A DNA stretch of 64,000 bases, from the NCBI GenBank assembly GCA_011109175.1, contig RDEW01000058.1:68033-132032 (forward strand). The letters are read 5' to 3'. Positions 12,301 to 22,283 of this stretch are shown here, one piece after another. The position numbers were made by a program, and so were the translations under genes. The notes below the pieces were generated by a model. The model had not been told where the DNA came from and did not search any database. It saw only the letters and a list, made by a program, of their open reading frames with translations. The stretch comes from Dicyema japonicum. Its lineage: Eukaryota; Dicyemida; Rhombozoa; Dicyemidae. Numbering within the stretch: the first letter of the stretch is position 1; the number at the start of each line of letters is the position of its first letter.

Positions 12301-14888
12301 AATCTTGTCGAGAAAAACTTATTTGTCACATCAGGAGATTTGAAGGTTTTATAATTTTTTTAATTATTTATTATTTTAACAAAATTATTTAAAAATTAAT
12401 TTTTTTACGCGCTAAATTAAATTTTAAAATTAGATTTTTCTAAACATTGATGACGTGGACAACGACCGTGAAGAGACCAATCTGGACTCTTTGAGGTCTT
12501 TCCAGAAGGTTCTACTCATCAAAATGTACCGCAGTGATCAGGTTGCCCTGTACCATAATATTAGCTCATTTATGCAATTTCCAATTTTATTAAGGAGAAC
12601 CTCGGCTCAAAATATATTGAGACAAAATCCATGGACATAAAAACCTTATTCCAAGACACATCCAAACGACTCCCCTACTGTTCGTCCTCAGCACGGGATC
12701 AGATCCAATGGTCGCCTTCAGAAGTTCACCGTGGAAAAGGAAATGCAAACCAGGTTTTGTCAGTAATCATTGAAGATGTCAATTTTTGTCCCTCGGCCAA
12801 GGACAAGGCCCGATTGCCGAGAAAAGCATAGAAGCAGCGACCAAGAGCGGAAATTGGATATTTCTGCAGGTAAGGGAAGTCTCATTTCAGAATTGTCACC
12901 TTGCCAAGTCTTGGATGACGTCGCTCGAATGTATAATTCAGAATATCCAGGAAAACCCTAAGCACGTGGATGACTCGTTCAGACTGTTCCTTTCGTCGAT
13001 GCCCGCATCCTTCTTTCCCGTGTCTGTGCTGCAAAACTCCGTCAAAATAACAAACGAGCCTCCAAAAGGCATACGAGGCAACCTGCAGCGGTCCTTCAAT
13101 GATTTCTCGGCCTCCTTCTTTGAAGAGCATGGTTTTGAATATTTGATTACATAGAACTTGGACAAAAATGGAGGAGGTTAATCTACAGTCTGAGCTTCTT
13201 CCACTCAATCATTCTTGAACGAAAGAGATTCGGCCCACTTGGCTGGAATATTATGGTATTTTAAAATTTAATTATTATTATTTTTTAATTAAATTTTTTA
13301 ATTATATAATTTTTAATATATTTTATTAAATAGTACGAATTTAATGATTCTGACCGGGAATGCTGTCTTTTGAACACGAATCTGTTCTGCAAGGACAACA
13401 ACATTCCGTGGGATTGCCTTAATTATATTAACGGAGAGGTCATTCCCTTTCATTCTTTTAGATTACATATGGAGGAAGGGTTACTGATGCGTGGGATCTT
13501 CGGTGTCTTAAAGTAATCCTAGACAGGTTCTTGAACGAAAATATAGTTGAGGATAACTACCTCTTCTCCAATTCTGGTATGAATGTCCCCAAACTGTACA
13601 TTTCAGGTATTTACGACCAACCAAACGGCGGTCTCGAGGAATACAAGAGGTTCATTAATTCTCTGCCTCTGAACGACCAGCCTGAAATCTTTGGAATGCA
13701 CGAAAACGCCGATATATCATTCCAGGTGAGTCCCTCTATTGTTAGCTCCATTAGCTGCAAGAATCCAACTATTTGGTCCAAACCGCGAAAAGCATTAAAC
13801 CCCACGTGGCCGTCAAGGGGTCCAGTCGAACCAGCGACGACATCGTTGATGAGCTGATAAATTCGATCAAACAGCAGTTATTCGAAAAACTTAGTTTGGA
13901 GGAAATCAAGAAGGAAATATTCGCTGTAGTGAATCTGATTATTGGTAGAAAAATGATAAAGGCAGAATGAATTCTCTGGCGATCTTCCTGATTCAAGAAA
14001 TCGACAAATTTAATCGCCTCCTTGCGACTATTTGGGTTATGGTGGATCTAATAGTTAGAAATCCCTAAACGACCTTCAGAGGGCGATTAAGGGATTGGAA
14101 GTGATGAGTGAGTCTCTGGAGACCTGCTATACCTATTTGCTCAATAATCAGGTTTCTCCGACTCTGTGACATTAGGTCCCCAAGTTTGGGAGAAGGTGGC
14201 TTATCCTTCTTTGAAGCCACTTTCATCGTGGATTGTGGACTTGAGAATGAGATGCGAGTTTTTTGACTTTTGGATTAAAAGAGGGAATCCACGGTCGTTT
14301 TGGATTCCTGGATTTTTCTTTCCCCAAGGTTCTATCCCGTTTTATTGGAGGATTCCTTACCGGAATACTACAGAACTATGCTAGAAATATGAACTTCCAA
14401 TCGACACCCTGTCATTCGATTTTTATCCCTTGGCTAGTTATATCGATCAAAGTCATCTCGGCATGGAAGTCAAAAGGCTCAAATTCGGAGAGACCCTGTC
14501 CATCGAAAATGAGGTTGAATTGGAGTTTTAATGAGTCCTTAGATTGAGGAGTTCGAAGACGGTGTTGTCATTCATGGACTCTATACTGAGGGTTTCAGAT
14601 GGGATTCGTCCGGAAAGATGGCTGAAATGAATTATAGGGAAATGTCTTCTGTAATGCCAGCAATCCACGTTCTGCCAAAACAAAACCTTGTTCAGACCGG
14701 TCAGATTATATAGCTCCGCTTTATAAAACGACACAGAGATCTGGAGTTTTGTCAACTACTGTTTAAATTATTATAATGCATTAGGCCATTCGACTAATTT
14801 TATTGTTGGAGTGAACCTGAAGACTGATTTTGATTATAGTCACTGGATTCAGAGAGGAGCTGCCCTTTTTTGCCAATTAGCTGATTAA
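389..14888 (+). CDS. DNAH: Axonemal dynein heavy chain (inner-arm, DNAH3/7/12-like), many tiny introns
   Basis: Motor subunit of ciliary inner dynein arms, an AAA+ ATPase that walks on axonemal microtubules. Exons carry the family hallmarks in order: N-terminal tail (KAFLVW-like segment near 1.3 kb), AAA1 with GPAGTGKT and [11 protein letters not shown]2 with [11 protein letters not shown]3 with GKTGVGK, AAA4 with GVNGTGKK, the coiled-coil stalk (9.7-10.7 kb), and a C-terminus with [16 protein letters not shown] and LSTTGHSTNF ending in CQLAD and TAA. The IHGLY...RW and HWI.RG C-terminal signatures suit the monomeric DNAH3/7/12 group, but subfamily is uncertain. Introns verified by frame: 627-651, 808-829, 1048-1072, 5309-5330, 6346-6368, 7472-7497, 8709-8733 (22-26 nt); a few are longer (about 75-195 nt). 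The start is uncertain: ATG 389 followed by a 44-nt intron gives MEIDEF; ATG 427 is the alternative. Several one-base shifts at homopolymers interrupt the frame, so decay of the N-terminal third cannot be excluded. Confidence 0.93.
5391..5414 (+). other. Dynein AAA1 Walker A (main ATPase site)
   Basis: Encodes GPAGTGKT, the principal catalytic P-loop of dynein heavy chains, preceded by the invariant LDLGGAPA. The exon starts after a 22-nt intron (5309-5330) and runs to DYK, where a 25-nt intron leads into MGRFFTGL. The downstream Walker [10 protein letters not shown] is intact near 5.57 kb, so AAA1 appears able to bind and hydrolyse ATP. Confidence 0.95.
6310..6336 (+). other. Dynein AAA2 Walker A
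   Basis: Encodes GPTGGGKTT, the AAA2 P-loop. A 23-nt intron (6346-6368) follows ten bases later and the frame resumes as [13 protein letters not shown]. Near 6.48 kb the run of five G after ELYG is one base short for the expected [10 protein letters not shown], a local frame break. Confidence 0.9.
7451..7500 (+). other. Dynein AAA3 Walker A, split by an intron
   Basis: Encodes GKTGVGK followed by a 26-nt intron (7472-7497) and then SVIARN, reconstituting the AAA3 P-loop GKTGVGKS. The intron sits between the P-loop lysine and the following serine. Confidence 0.9.
8674..8697 (+). other. Dynein AAA4 Walker A variant
   Basis: Encodes GVNGTGKK where most heavy chains have GVGGTGKQ. It follows [11 protein letters not shown] and precedes CLTR, a 25-nt intron (8709-8733) and [15 protein letters not shown]. 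The third P-loop residue is N instead of G; the lysine is kept. Confidence 0.85.
9476..9669 (+). repeat. Long dynein intron holding a dispersed-repeat fragment
   Basis: This intron of about 195 nt separates LETTKK from the stalk exon DLNRQYERI. About nt 9490-9530 resembles the sequence at 25495-25530 (tttaccccNNtcccNtcaagt core), so it is probably a repeat insertion in a gene whose introns are otherwise about 25 nt. The 3' part is an AT-only tract ending in tttag. Confidence 0.6.
9670..10720 (+). other. Dynein coiled-coil stalk and microtubule-binding region
   Basis: Exons here translate to Glu/Lys-rich heptad-like helices ([12 protein letters not shown]..., ending in [21 protein letters not shown]) that form the two strands of the stalk, with the microtubule-binding tip between them (about 10.0-10.4 kb: [13 protein letters not shown]). 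This is the expected position between AAA4 and AAA5. Confidence 0.85.
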
Positions 14889-15477
14889 TAATTGTATTAA
14901 CGATGGCTATTAACAATAAAAAATAATAATCAGTTTATTACGTTGAAATGCAAATTAATCAGCTGAAGTAATGTGTGGCTGTTATCCCTGACAACTGCCG
15001 AGAAATCCTTTGTAGCAGCCACTCGCTTTCGTTATCAAAAACCCGAGTCATCTTGGAAAAGCGACCGTCTTGGGCCCAATGACTCCGCTCGTCTTGGAGA
15101 ACACTGGGTGTACATATAATCTTGTTGAGAGTCTCATATTTTCTTATATGAAACTCTCGAAAGTTCGAGCAGCCCCAGCTTTCAACATGGAACTACCAAA
15201 TCATCATAAAATGATTATTAATTTAATATTCTTAGAGAAGCTATATGATTACTCTAATCATTATTTACAATGACAGAGTTTTCCAATGTTTTTTCAGTCA
15301 CTGAAAAAACAATGAAGCGTCGGAAATGATGTATCGACTGTTCCCTTCGTCGTGGAAAAATATGGAGCCCCCAGACGCTTTTTAAATAGGGTATTCATGA
15401 TGATGTACTGTATTAATTTCATGTTGAAAAAAAATATTAATTAATTTTAACGAAACAACGAGTCACAAAGTAATTAA
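14889..15477. other. Intergenic, no gene seen
   Basis: Follows the dynein stop codon. It has short unsupported ORFs and one perfect 11-bp inverted repeat with a 3-nt loop at 15288-15312. No conserved protein was recognised on either strand. Confidence 0.5.
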
Positions 15478-15870
15478 TTAATTAGCTAATCTCCTCTTCT
15501 TGGGGCCAACGTCAATTGTCAGTATAGGTGTGTTTTCGTTGTCGCACAATCCACATTCCGAGACTCCCCTAGGTCGACATTCCTTATCAGCTTCCTCCTC
15601 ATCAGGTATCGATACTCCATGTCTATCTTCAGCTTGCATACTCTCCAATGTCTTTCTCATACTAACGTTTGGATGTACGCTTTCACCCTTTCCTCCAGTT
15701 TGAGGGCATCCAGATGGCCCTTGAAGAATCTCGAAACAATCCCATCCCAGGTAATGACTACAGGGATTATTTTACCTTTGCGCGATGAATACATCCGAGT
15801 TCGTTCGCCAGTAAGTCATACTTATGGAACTTTTCCACCTCGACTTGCTTGAGGCAGTTTTGTTGATAGA
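15478..15870 (-). pseudogene. LINE 3' scrap (R2/R4/NeSL-like), related to the 33 and 35 kb copies
   Basis: Read on the minus strand, the frames give QVEVEKFHKYDLLANEL, then DALKLEERVKAYIQT and KTLESMQAEDRHGVS. The same order occurs at 33.2-33.45 kb (DLLANELEI, DALKVEERVKAYIQT, KTLESIQA), and a more distant version at 35.6-35.9 kb. This is the C-terminal tail after the restriction-like endonuclease. It is frameshifted and 5' truncated, so it is a dead copy. Confidence 0.75.
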
Positions 15871-16110
15871 TCCGATTACGTCAATCCAGTTTCCTCGTTT
15901 AATGCTAATTCATTTTTACAGAATATTAATCATTGATGTTTAATAAAACTTTCATAAATTGAGAAACCTCCAAATACAGAAAACTGTCATCAATTGACAA
16001 AAATCCTTTTTTCGATTCACAGCAATTATCATCGATTGAATCGAATACATCAAAATCTAAAAAATAAGAAACAAGAATTAGCAAATGTCTAAACTAATCC
16101 AAAATTAAAA

Positions 16111-18902
16111 TTATAGCATAGAATTAGTATGCGGAAATAGCTCCGGGTCAAAGTCCTCGTCCCCATCAAGTCTTCTCTTTATTTTATCTTGAATATGGGC
16201 ATTGAAGCTATTCATAAGCGATTCATCATTCTCAATAAACGAAGAAAGATTAGAAAGGGGTACAGTAGGTTCCGTCATTGCATTTGAAGAGCGGAAGAGA
16301 TTATGGAAGTCAAATCCCAGCAGTCGAGACTCCACTCCTTGCCCTTTCCTCCTCAATCATCTACAAAAAAGTACATAACGCAACCTTCCTCCTTTTTGCC
16401 GGCATTCCGTTTATGTTAAGCATCACTAAAGGGCCCCCTTACGTACGTCGTCCTCGCCTGCACACTTTCATCTTGTGCTATAACTCTTACCCAATCCTGT
16501 TCATTCTACATCCAAAACAGAACTTACAGCAGGAATATCCCTCATCCATTCCTCAACCGGCTGAGTAGATAACTCAGGATTAGTCGTAGCATCCACGTGG
16601 TCCACATTCTCAGATCTCTCGTTATTCTAAAATAAAAAATATTTAGACTTGAAAAAATTGCTGCAAAAAACGTGTTTTCGTCGGGAACTGTGATTATGGA
16701 CTGCGAGTGGGAGTCCGACTGGTCATCCATCAGAATACCCCGTGTTTGTGTCCTGGTTATAATACGCTGAAATTAGTCTTTAATAGTCAAATATAACTAA
16801 CACTGCGGGGAAATTCAGACTCACTGTCCTGTTGTACCAGCATAGACGAGGTAGAGGGGCAGTGGGCACATCCGTCACTGTCATATCGGTGAGGGAGCAG
16901 AAGTCAAAAATAATGCGAAAAATAAACCTCCTCGATCAGATTTTCGATCTCACAACAGTAGGAATGACAGTTTAAGAAGGGGTCGATTCGAACATGAATT
17001 GTCCGTGGATTCGCGGAGGTGGATTGTCGTAAAGGATTATTCCGCATAGAAAATCTACGAGAAGTTCGTTCGGAGGGCTGTTCAGTATTTGTGTCGGATT
17101 GAAGATTCACGGGAGAAAAGGTTAGACGGTCGAGCGGGATTTCCCCCATAAATCTAGTTCGCGTCTGTCGTCTTGGGGGAAGGTGCGTATTTGTAGACTG
17201 TTCAGTGCCTATGATAATTAGCGAGTCATAAACTGGTGGAAACTGAGCGAGAAGGTGGGGGAACAACGATTGGGGCAATCATGGCGCTAAATAGAGTATC
17301 CACGTTCACTAAAAGTATTAATATTTAATTACAGTGAGTGGACCTGAGATCCTGACTACTAGGAGGCACACTTGAAGAGGAATCGTCAGGTTGGGAGGTA
17401 ATCTAGCAAAAATATGAAAATAACAGAACTGTGTCATTTAGAATAGAATTTGCCAAATCCGAGGCTGGAGCGTCCCGTGGGCTGGCAAAGACGAATGAAG
17501 ATGCGCCAGCACTGCGTCTAGACATGCGGGAGATCTAAGAGTGAAAACAAAATCTACATTTCTCCTGATTCTATCAGGCCAAACTCGCCTTTCCTCCTCA
17601 TCGTGAATATTAGAGGCAGTCGTTAGCCGATATTCAGAGTCAGTTTCAGTAACAGTGGTGATTTCGCTCAGTCCGTGATAGATGTGGGAGATGTAGTGTG
17701 TGAACCGGTTCCTGCGAGTCTCATACCTGCTTAAGGTCTCACTGTCGGGTCTCTACAGTAAAATAGGCAAATAGTAGAGGTATATAGGCATAAAGGAGAA
17801 TTTTAGGGATAAAAATGGTGGAAAGACTTACAGAAGTATTGAGGTTGTCATAGAAACGGTCATTTATTTCGTTAAACCGTTGCTGTAGGCTTATGGTGGA
17901 CGAGTAGACTTCACTAATAAAGGAAGTTTGAGTTTGCCTTGAAATGAAAGCAAATAAAACCTAATTGTGGAACTAAGGCCAGCAGAAATGGAGACAAGGA
18001 AATTGAAGGAAGGAGAATCCTGAAATTGGGACGAGAGTTGAGGAGGTTGTTCTCCTCTGTGCATCATTATCCTCTGTTCTTCAGTAAAATAGTCATAATC
18101 GGAGAAATTATCCTCATTATTAAGCTACAACGTTAATCACGTGGGTCAACCTCCAGAGACAACAAAATACGACCTGCACACTCAAGGAACTTTTTGAGCA
18201 GAAAGACCCGGTAGTTCAGTTCAAAGATCCCATTGTTCGGTGGGATGTGGATCTCAATGTCTAGGGTCCTCGAGTTTTCCTGAGGTTAACAAAGAAGGAA
18301 ACCAGAGAACGCGTGTGAATGTAGCCGGACTGACCCATATCGTTCATCGACTGCTCAATGGCGAGCTAACAATGAATTATTCCACAACATGAGTGTTTGT
18401 GGCAAAGGCACTAGTCGAGTTGAACCTCTGTTGAGGATTGAGGACTCGCATCCTCGAGAGGCGTTGTCGAATCGGCCTTTCCGGTACTGATTGGGGCGGG
18501 GCGGAGTCAGCAGTCTCCGTTCTTGGCACGTGGTTGACTAAGTGGATGGTTTTGCCGTCCAAATCTAATAAATTAAAATTTTACGTTGATTTATTAATTA
18601 AAATTAAATATTTAAAATATTGGTTGATAGCATGGTGAGGTCATGAAATTTAGTAAACGAACCTAGTGAGCTCAGAATTTGGGCATTTTGTAAGACTCGT
18701 CCCATATAAATGAATCGTTGGTGGTTAGGTACAATGTCCTGTGAAATGTAATCATATTATGTAATACCACTGTTTGGGAAATTATTCCTTTTAATTCCTC
18801 TATAGAAATCTATGTTGGTTATATTGGAAGGTTTAATACAGATTCGTCAACGGTGAAAGGATAATCACCCCCGCTTAGTGTCTTAATTCTCAAATTGATC
18901 AT
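16111..18902 (-). CDS. BAG6: BAG6 (Scythe/BAT3) homologue: ubiquitin-like domain plus C-terminal BAG-like segment
   Basis: BAG6 is a chaperone-like factor that holds hydrophobic client proteins for tail-anchor insertion or degradation. The start MINLRIKTLSGG (ATG 18900-18902) opens a ubiquitin-like fold. Splicing of three introns gives IEELKGIISQTV, QRFIYMGRVLQ and LDGKTIHLVNHVPR, the last matching the BAG6 UBL ending. The third intron (18566-18662) is 97 nt; the others are about 30. The middle (17-18.4 kb) is Ser/Thr/Pro-rich low-complexity exons, as in BAG6. The last exon ends in IQDKIKRRLDGDEDFDPELF, which parallels the C-terminal BAG-like segment of BAG6 (the part that contacts UBL4A in animals). 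Internal exon borders were not all resolved. Confidence 0.82.
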
Positions 18903-20485
18903 CCACAACAACCAATTACTTAACTTTTAAACGAATATATCTGCAGTTTTAGGTTGTCCATTAATTAATCAATAATTTGATTAAAATTTAAATAATAATT
19001 TAATTAATTACTTTTCATGAATGTTAATCTGTATTTCTAGTTTTTTTGGTTGGTTAAGAGGTGATGCTTTTCTATATCTTTATTGTACTCTCACCCTGTT
19101 TATTCTATCTGTGTGGATGGCCTCTCTCCCTTTAATTTTGTAATGACATCGACTCACCCAGGCTCGGAAATGGCTGAGACCTTAAAGAAAAGAAATACGA
19201 ATGTCTAGGTGGACACTTCATTTTTGAACCAGTCACCGTGGAAACATCTGGACTCATACGAAACAGGTAACTATTCTTGCTGAACCGTATCGGATCGCTT
19301 ATCGCAATGAGGAAAATTGACGGAAGGACCTGGCTTACTGAGCGCATTACCTTACAAATCGTCAGGGGAAATACGTTTATAATTCTGAGATCGACCGGCC
19401 TTGATTGAAAGGAATTTATAGTAGTTGTTAATTTTGTCAGCCTACGGCAGATAATTTACTATACCTTATAGATCAGCCATGTCAAACGCGCGGCTCGCAC
19501 AAAGGATTGTTATACAGTCGAGGACATTGGGGCGGAAAAGTTTCATTAAAATGAAAACACCAAAGAAAAGCAGTGGATTTCTGTCAATGGTGTCAAATTG
19601 ATAGTCCGCGGTTATGAGCTTAAGAAGACTTTCATTACTAACGGGCTATTGGAAATGTAGTCAGATTTGTTAGTGTGACCGCTTGTATGTTCAAATTATC
19701 TTATGCAGCCACTCGAGTTTTTTGAGTTTGACATGCCTGTTCTAGACTACCAGACGATGGGACACCTCTTATGTTTTTCAGATTTGTTAGTGTTGTTCGC
19801 TTCCATACTCAAATTAGCCTGGAGATTTTTGAGTTTGAGGTGAAGGTTATAGATCATATGGGGATATTCTAAAAGTGAGAATTATGATTTCACACCCAAT
19901 TTTAAATGAAAGTGGATTATTCAAGACTTGTTCAGCTTTTAATCGATATAAGGTTTTTTACAGTCACAGTAAAAAATGAAATTGCCAGATCAGTTGACTA
20001 CGTGGTTAATTGGTAAAGATGGGGCTTGGGACTTATTTTAGTGACTATTGCATTGCTTTAACAATCAATGTCTTCATTTCGTTAAATTGGTTATGACCTT
20101 TCGTCCTCTTCTCGATAGACTCAAAATATATCTAATAAGCGAATTTCGGTACAAATGTCACAGGAACTCTCTGTTTCGGGGAGCTACGTGAGAACTAGAG
20201 AAAAAGAATTTTCCAATAACAAGAACACTGCATCGAATGCATCGCCAGTGAATCAACAGCGTTTCTAAAGTGTCTTCTTTTATTTTTGCAGAGGAATTCT
20301 ATTGGAGTGAACTTTTTTATTGCCCATCTGATTTCCTCCACATGACTCACCCTCTTTCTGAATAGGTTAACTGATGTTTATAAAATATGTTTAATATATC
20401 ATTTACACATTAATATTAATATTTAATTTATTTAAATTTTAAAATTTAAACGTTAACATTGATTGGTGTTGTGGTTGTCAATTAA
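18903..20485. other. Intergenic region with a MITE; no recognised gene
   Basis: Between BAG6 and the first RPB10 gene. A short hydrophobic ORF begins at 19020 (+), but it has no recognisable family. The only clear structure is the hAT-like MITE at 19474-19846; the rest is AT-rich. Confidence 0.4.
19466..19854. mobile_element. hAT-like MITE with 8-bp target duplication
   Basis: The duplication ttatagat lies at 19466-19473 and again at 19847-19854. The left end CAGCCATGTCAAAC pairs with GTTTGACATGCCTG (19727-19740) at 13 of 14 positions as a terminal inverted repeat. A second, partly duplicated right end (cagatttgttagtgt... to 19846) lies beyond it and abuts the perfect target duplication. There is no transposase ORF, so it is non-autonomous. 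The 8-bp target site and the CAG-type terminus point to the hAT superfamily. Confidence 0.6.
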
Positions 20486-20716
20486 ATGATTATTCCTGTT
20501 CGTTGTTTTTCTTGTGGAAAGCTGATTGGGAACAGTTGGGTTCAATATATAACTTTACTACATGCAGGATACAGTGAAGGGTATTTAATAATATGATAAT
20601 TCAGTGATGCATTGGATATTCTTCTTTTAAAGAGATACTGCTGTAGGCGAATGCTACTATCACACGTTGTTGATCTCATAGAAAAACTATTAAATTACCC
20701 GCCAACTCAGAGCTGA
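20486..20716 (+). CDS. POLR2L: RNA polymerase I/II/III subunit RPABC5 (RPB10), copy 1
   Basis: This is the small zinc-binding subunit shared by the three nuclear RNA polymerases, needed for their assembly. Exon 1 gives [16 protein letters not shown] and ends HAGYSEG; a 24-nt intron (20581-20604) interrupts the Gly codon in phase 2. Exon 2 gives [18 protein letters not shown] and ends PPTQS with TGA. The product is 68 residues against 67 in human. The zinc ligands are present: the CxxC of RCFSCG and the CC of YCCRR. This copy is close to the animal consensus, so it is the likely ancestral gene. Confidence 0.96.
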
Positions 20717-21119
20717 TTGACTTTGTATTTTATTATTGTACTTTTCATTGATTTTCTTGTAAATAGTCTCAAAGATGTCTTGATTTTTATTAGATCTTAG
20801 GTTTTTTTGAATATTTAAGCTTATAGGTAGTCTATCTATAAGCTTCAGTGCATTTAAGAGGAGACTTGAAGACATTGGTAACTGGCATGAAATCAACCTT
20901 TCTCGATTGTCTATCTTATCACGTGTTCGATTCACAACTCAGTTTAGTGAAGGTCTGGCGATTTATCTTAAAAATCTGATAGCTGTATTTAGTTCTGAGC
21001 TGTCGCTGGCGAGCGTAGATATTGAAGAAATAAAAGTTGCTGACCTTCACAGAGTTACTTCCCTGTGGAAAGTTCTGGAGTTTCTAAACTCGTTCTTTAA
21101 TTTTTCAAAAAGACTCTGA
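20690..21119. other. Possible small gene between the RPB10 copies, strand unclear
   Basis: Two conflicting readings exist. On minus, 20935-20690 encodes 81 residues beginning MNRTRDKIDNRERL, overlapping the 3' end of RPB10 copy 1 by 27 bp. On plus, 20907-21119 encodes a 70-residue helical ORF containing EGLAIYLKNLIAVFSSELSL. No family was recognised and only one reading, if any, can be real. The region also contains a perfect 10-bp inverted repeat (20817-20845). Confidence 0.3.
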
Positions 21120-21362
21120 AATCTAATTTTAGTCTCCTCATAAGATTTTCGCGTTCGCTGTTGCCCATGCGAGTTGATATCCCAAGCGATCCAAGGGGTT
21201 GGTGTGCGGTCCTCTAACTTTAATTCTTTTTCTTAAAAAATATTTGATTAAAGTATTGTTGATTAAATTTTAAAATTTAATTAATTTTATAAATTATTTA
21301 AAATTTGATTCTTGCACAATTTGTCTGCTTGTGTAGATTACAATGTCTGTAATTTAGATTGA

Positions 21363-21584
21363 ATGGTTGTTCCTCTTCGTTGCTTCACTTGTGGGAACGT
21401 GATTGGGGATAAATTTCTTCAGTATAAAATGCTATTGTACGCTGGACGCACCAAAGCGTAATTCTAACATAACTTTTATAGTGAGGTGTTGGATATTCTT
21501 CTACTAAAGAGATATTGCTGCAGACGCATTCTATTGAGTTATACGGATCTTACTGACAAGTTACTCAGTTATAGTCCCGATTAA
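21363..21584 (+). CDS. POLR2L: RPB10 paralogue, diverged tandem copy 2
   Basis: Exon 1 encodes [16 protein letters not shown] and ends AGRTKA; a 24-nt intron (21458-21481) falls at the same place and phase as in copy 1; exon 2 encodes [18 protein letters not shown] and ends SYSPD with TAA. All four zinc ligands (CxxC and CC) are kept, but the rest has diverged: II to VV at positions 2-3, a changed mid-helix, and LIEKLLNY to LTDKLLSY. The shared intron shows DNA-level duplication, not retroposition. It starts 647 bp after copy 1 ends, on the same strand. It may be a specialised variant or an ageing duplicate; the open frame and kept cysteines favour function. Confidence 0.9.
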
Positions 21585-22283
21585 TTTTCTTCATTTCAGA
21601 CTTTATATTTTTTGTAAACGTTTCTCTTTTGTATTTCAACTACTGACCGCTCATTTGTCCTGTAAAGTAGATGTATTGTTCGAGGGCTCTCATTGGTCCA
21701 ATCTGTTTCCATATTGAAAACGAGCAGGTTAATATAGGTGGTGGTATAAATCAAGCAAATTATTCTAAATATTTAACCGGCAGTTTAATGGTGTTGGTAT
21801 TAATTAAATAAATTCGTCAGTGTGTATGGATGATGATTATAAGAGTTCAACAGTTGCGTTAGTCTGATCTACAGTGTTGCCTCTAACGATAGCTATCGTT
21901 ACTAACTAGAGGACCCACTGGGTTTCGTGGTCTTGTCTTCTGAGGTGGCCAGTTGTCCTAGGTTTTGAGGAAGGACAAAGACTTCCTGCTTATCCTTCTC
22001 ATTAGCCTTTCATGAAATTTGAGGAAATGCTATTCCTAATTGTTTATCGATAAATTAGCCTAATGTTTGCTAGATGACCTTAAAAAGTAAGAACTGATGA
22101 TTTCTAGTCTCTCAGAATCCTACGCAACGAGTGCCGGTCGGGAAACCTTGTAACTTCTCTTAGCTTATTCCGCTTTTTCTGCAGCGGATAGTGCATGTGC
22201 CTGATGATGTTAGTGGGAAATGAAAAGTCGACACGTGGATTCATCGTTTAATTCTTTTTAAAAAAATCAAATTATAAACTTTT
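21585..22283. other. Intergenic, no gene seen
   Basis: AT-rich DNA after RPB10 copy 2 without a supported gene. It holds a perfect 18-bp palindrome (taacgatagctatcgtta) at 21884-21901. Confidence 0.4.

Noticed and set aside
19132-19347. 71-residue minus ORF next to BAG6
   Set aside because: No conserved motif; not linked to BAG6 by splice sites.
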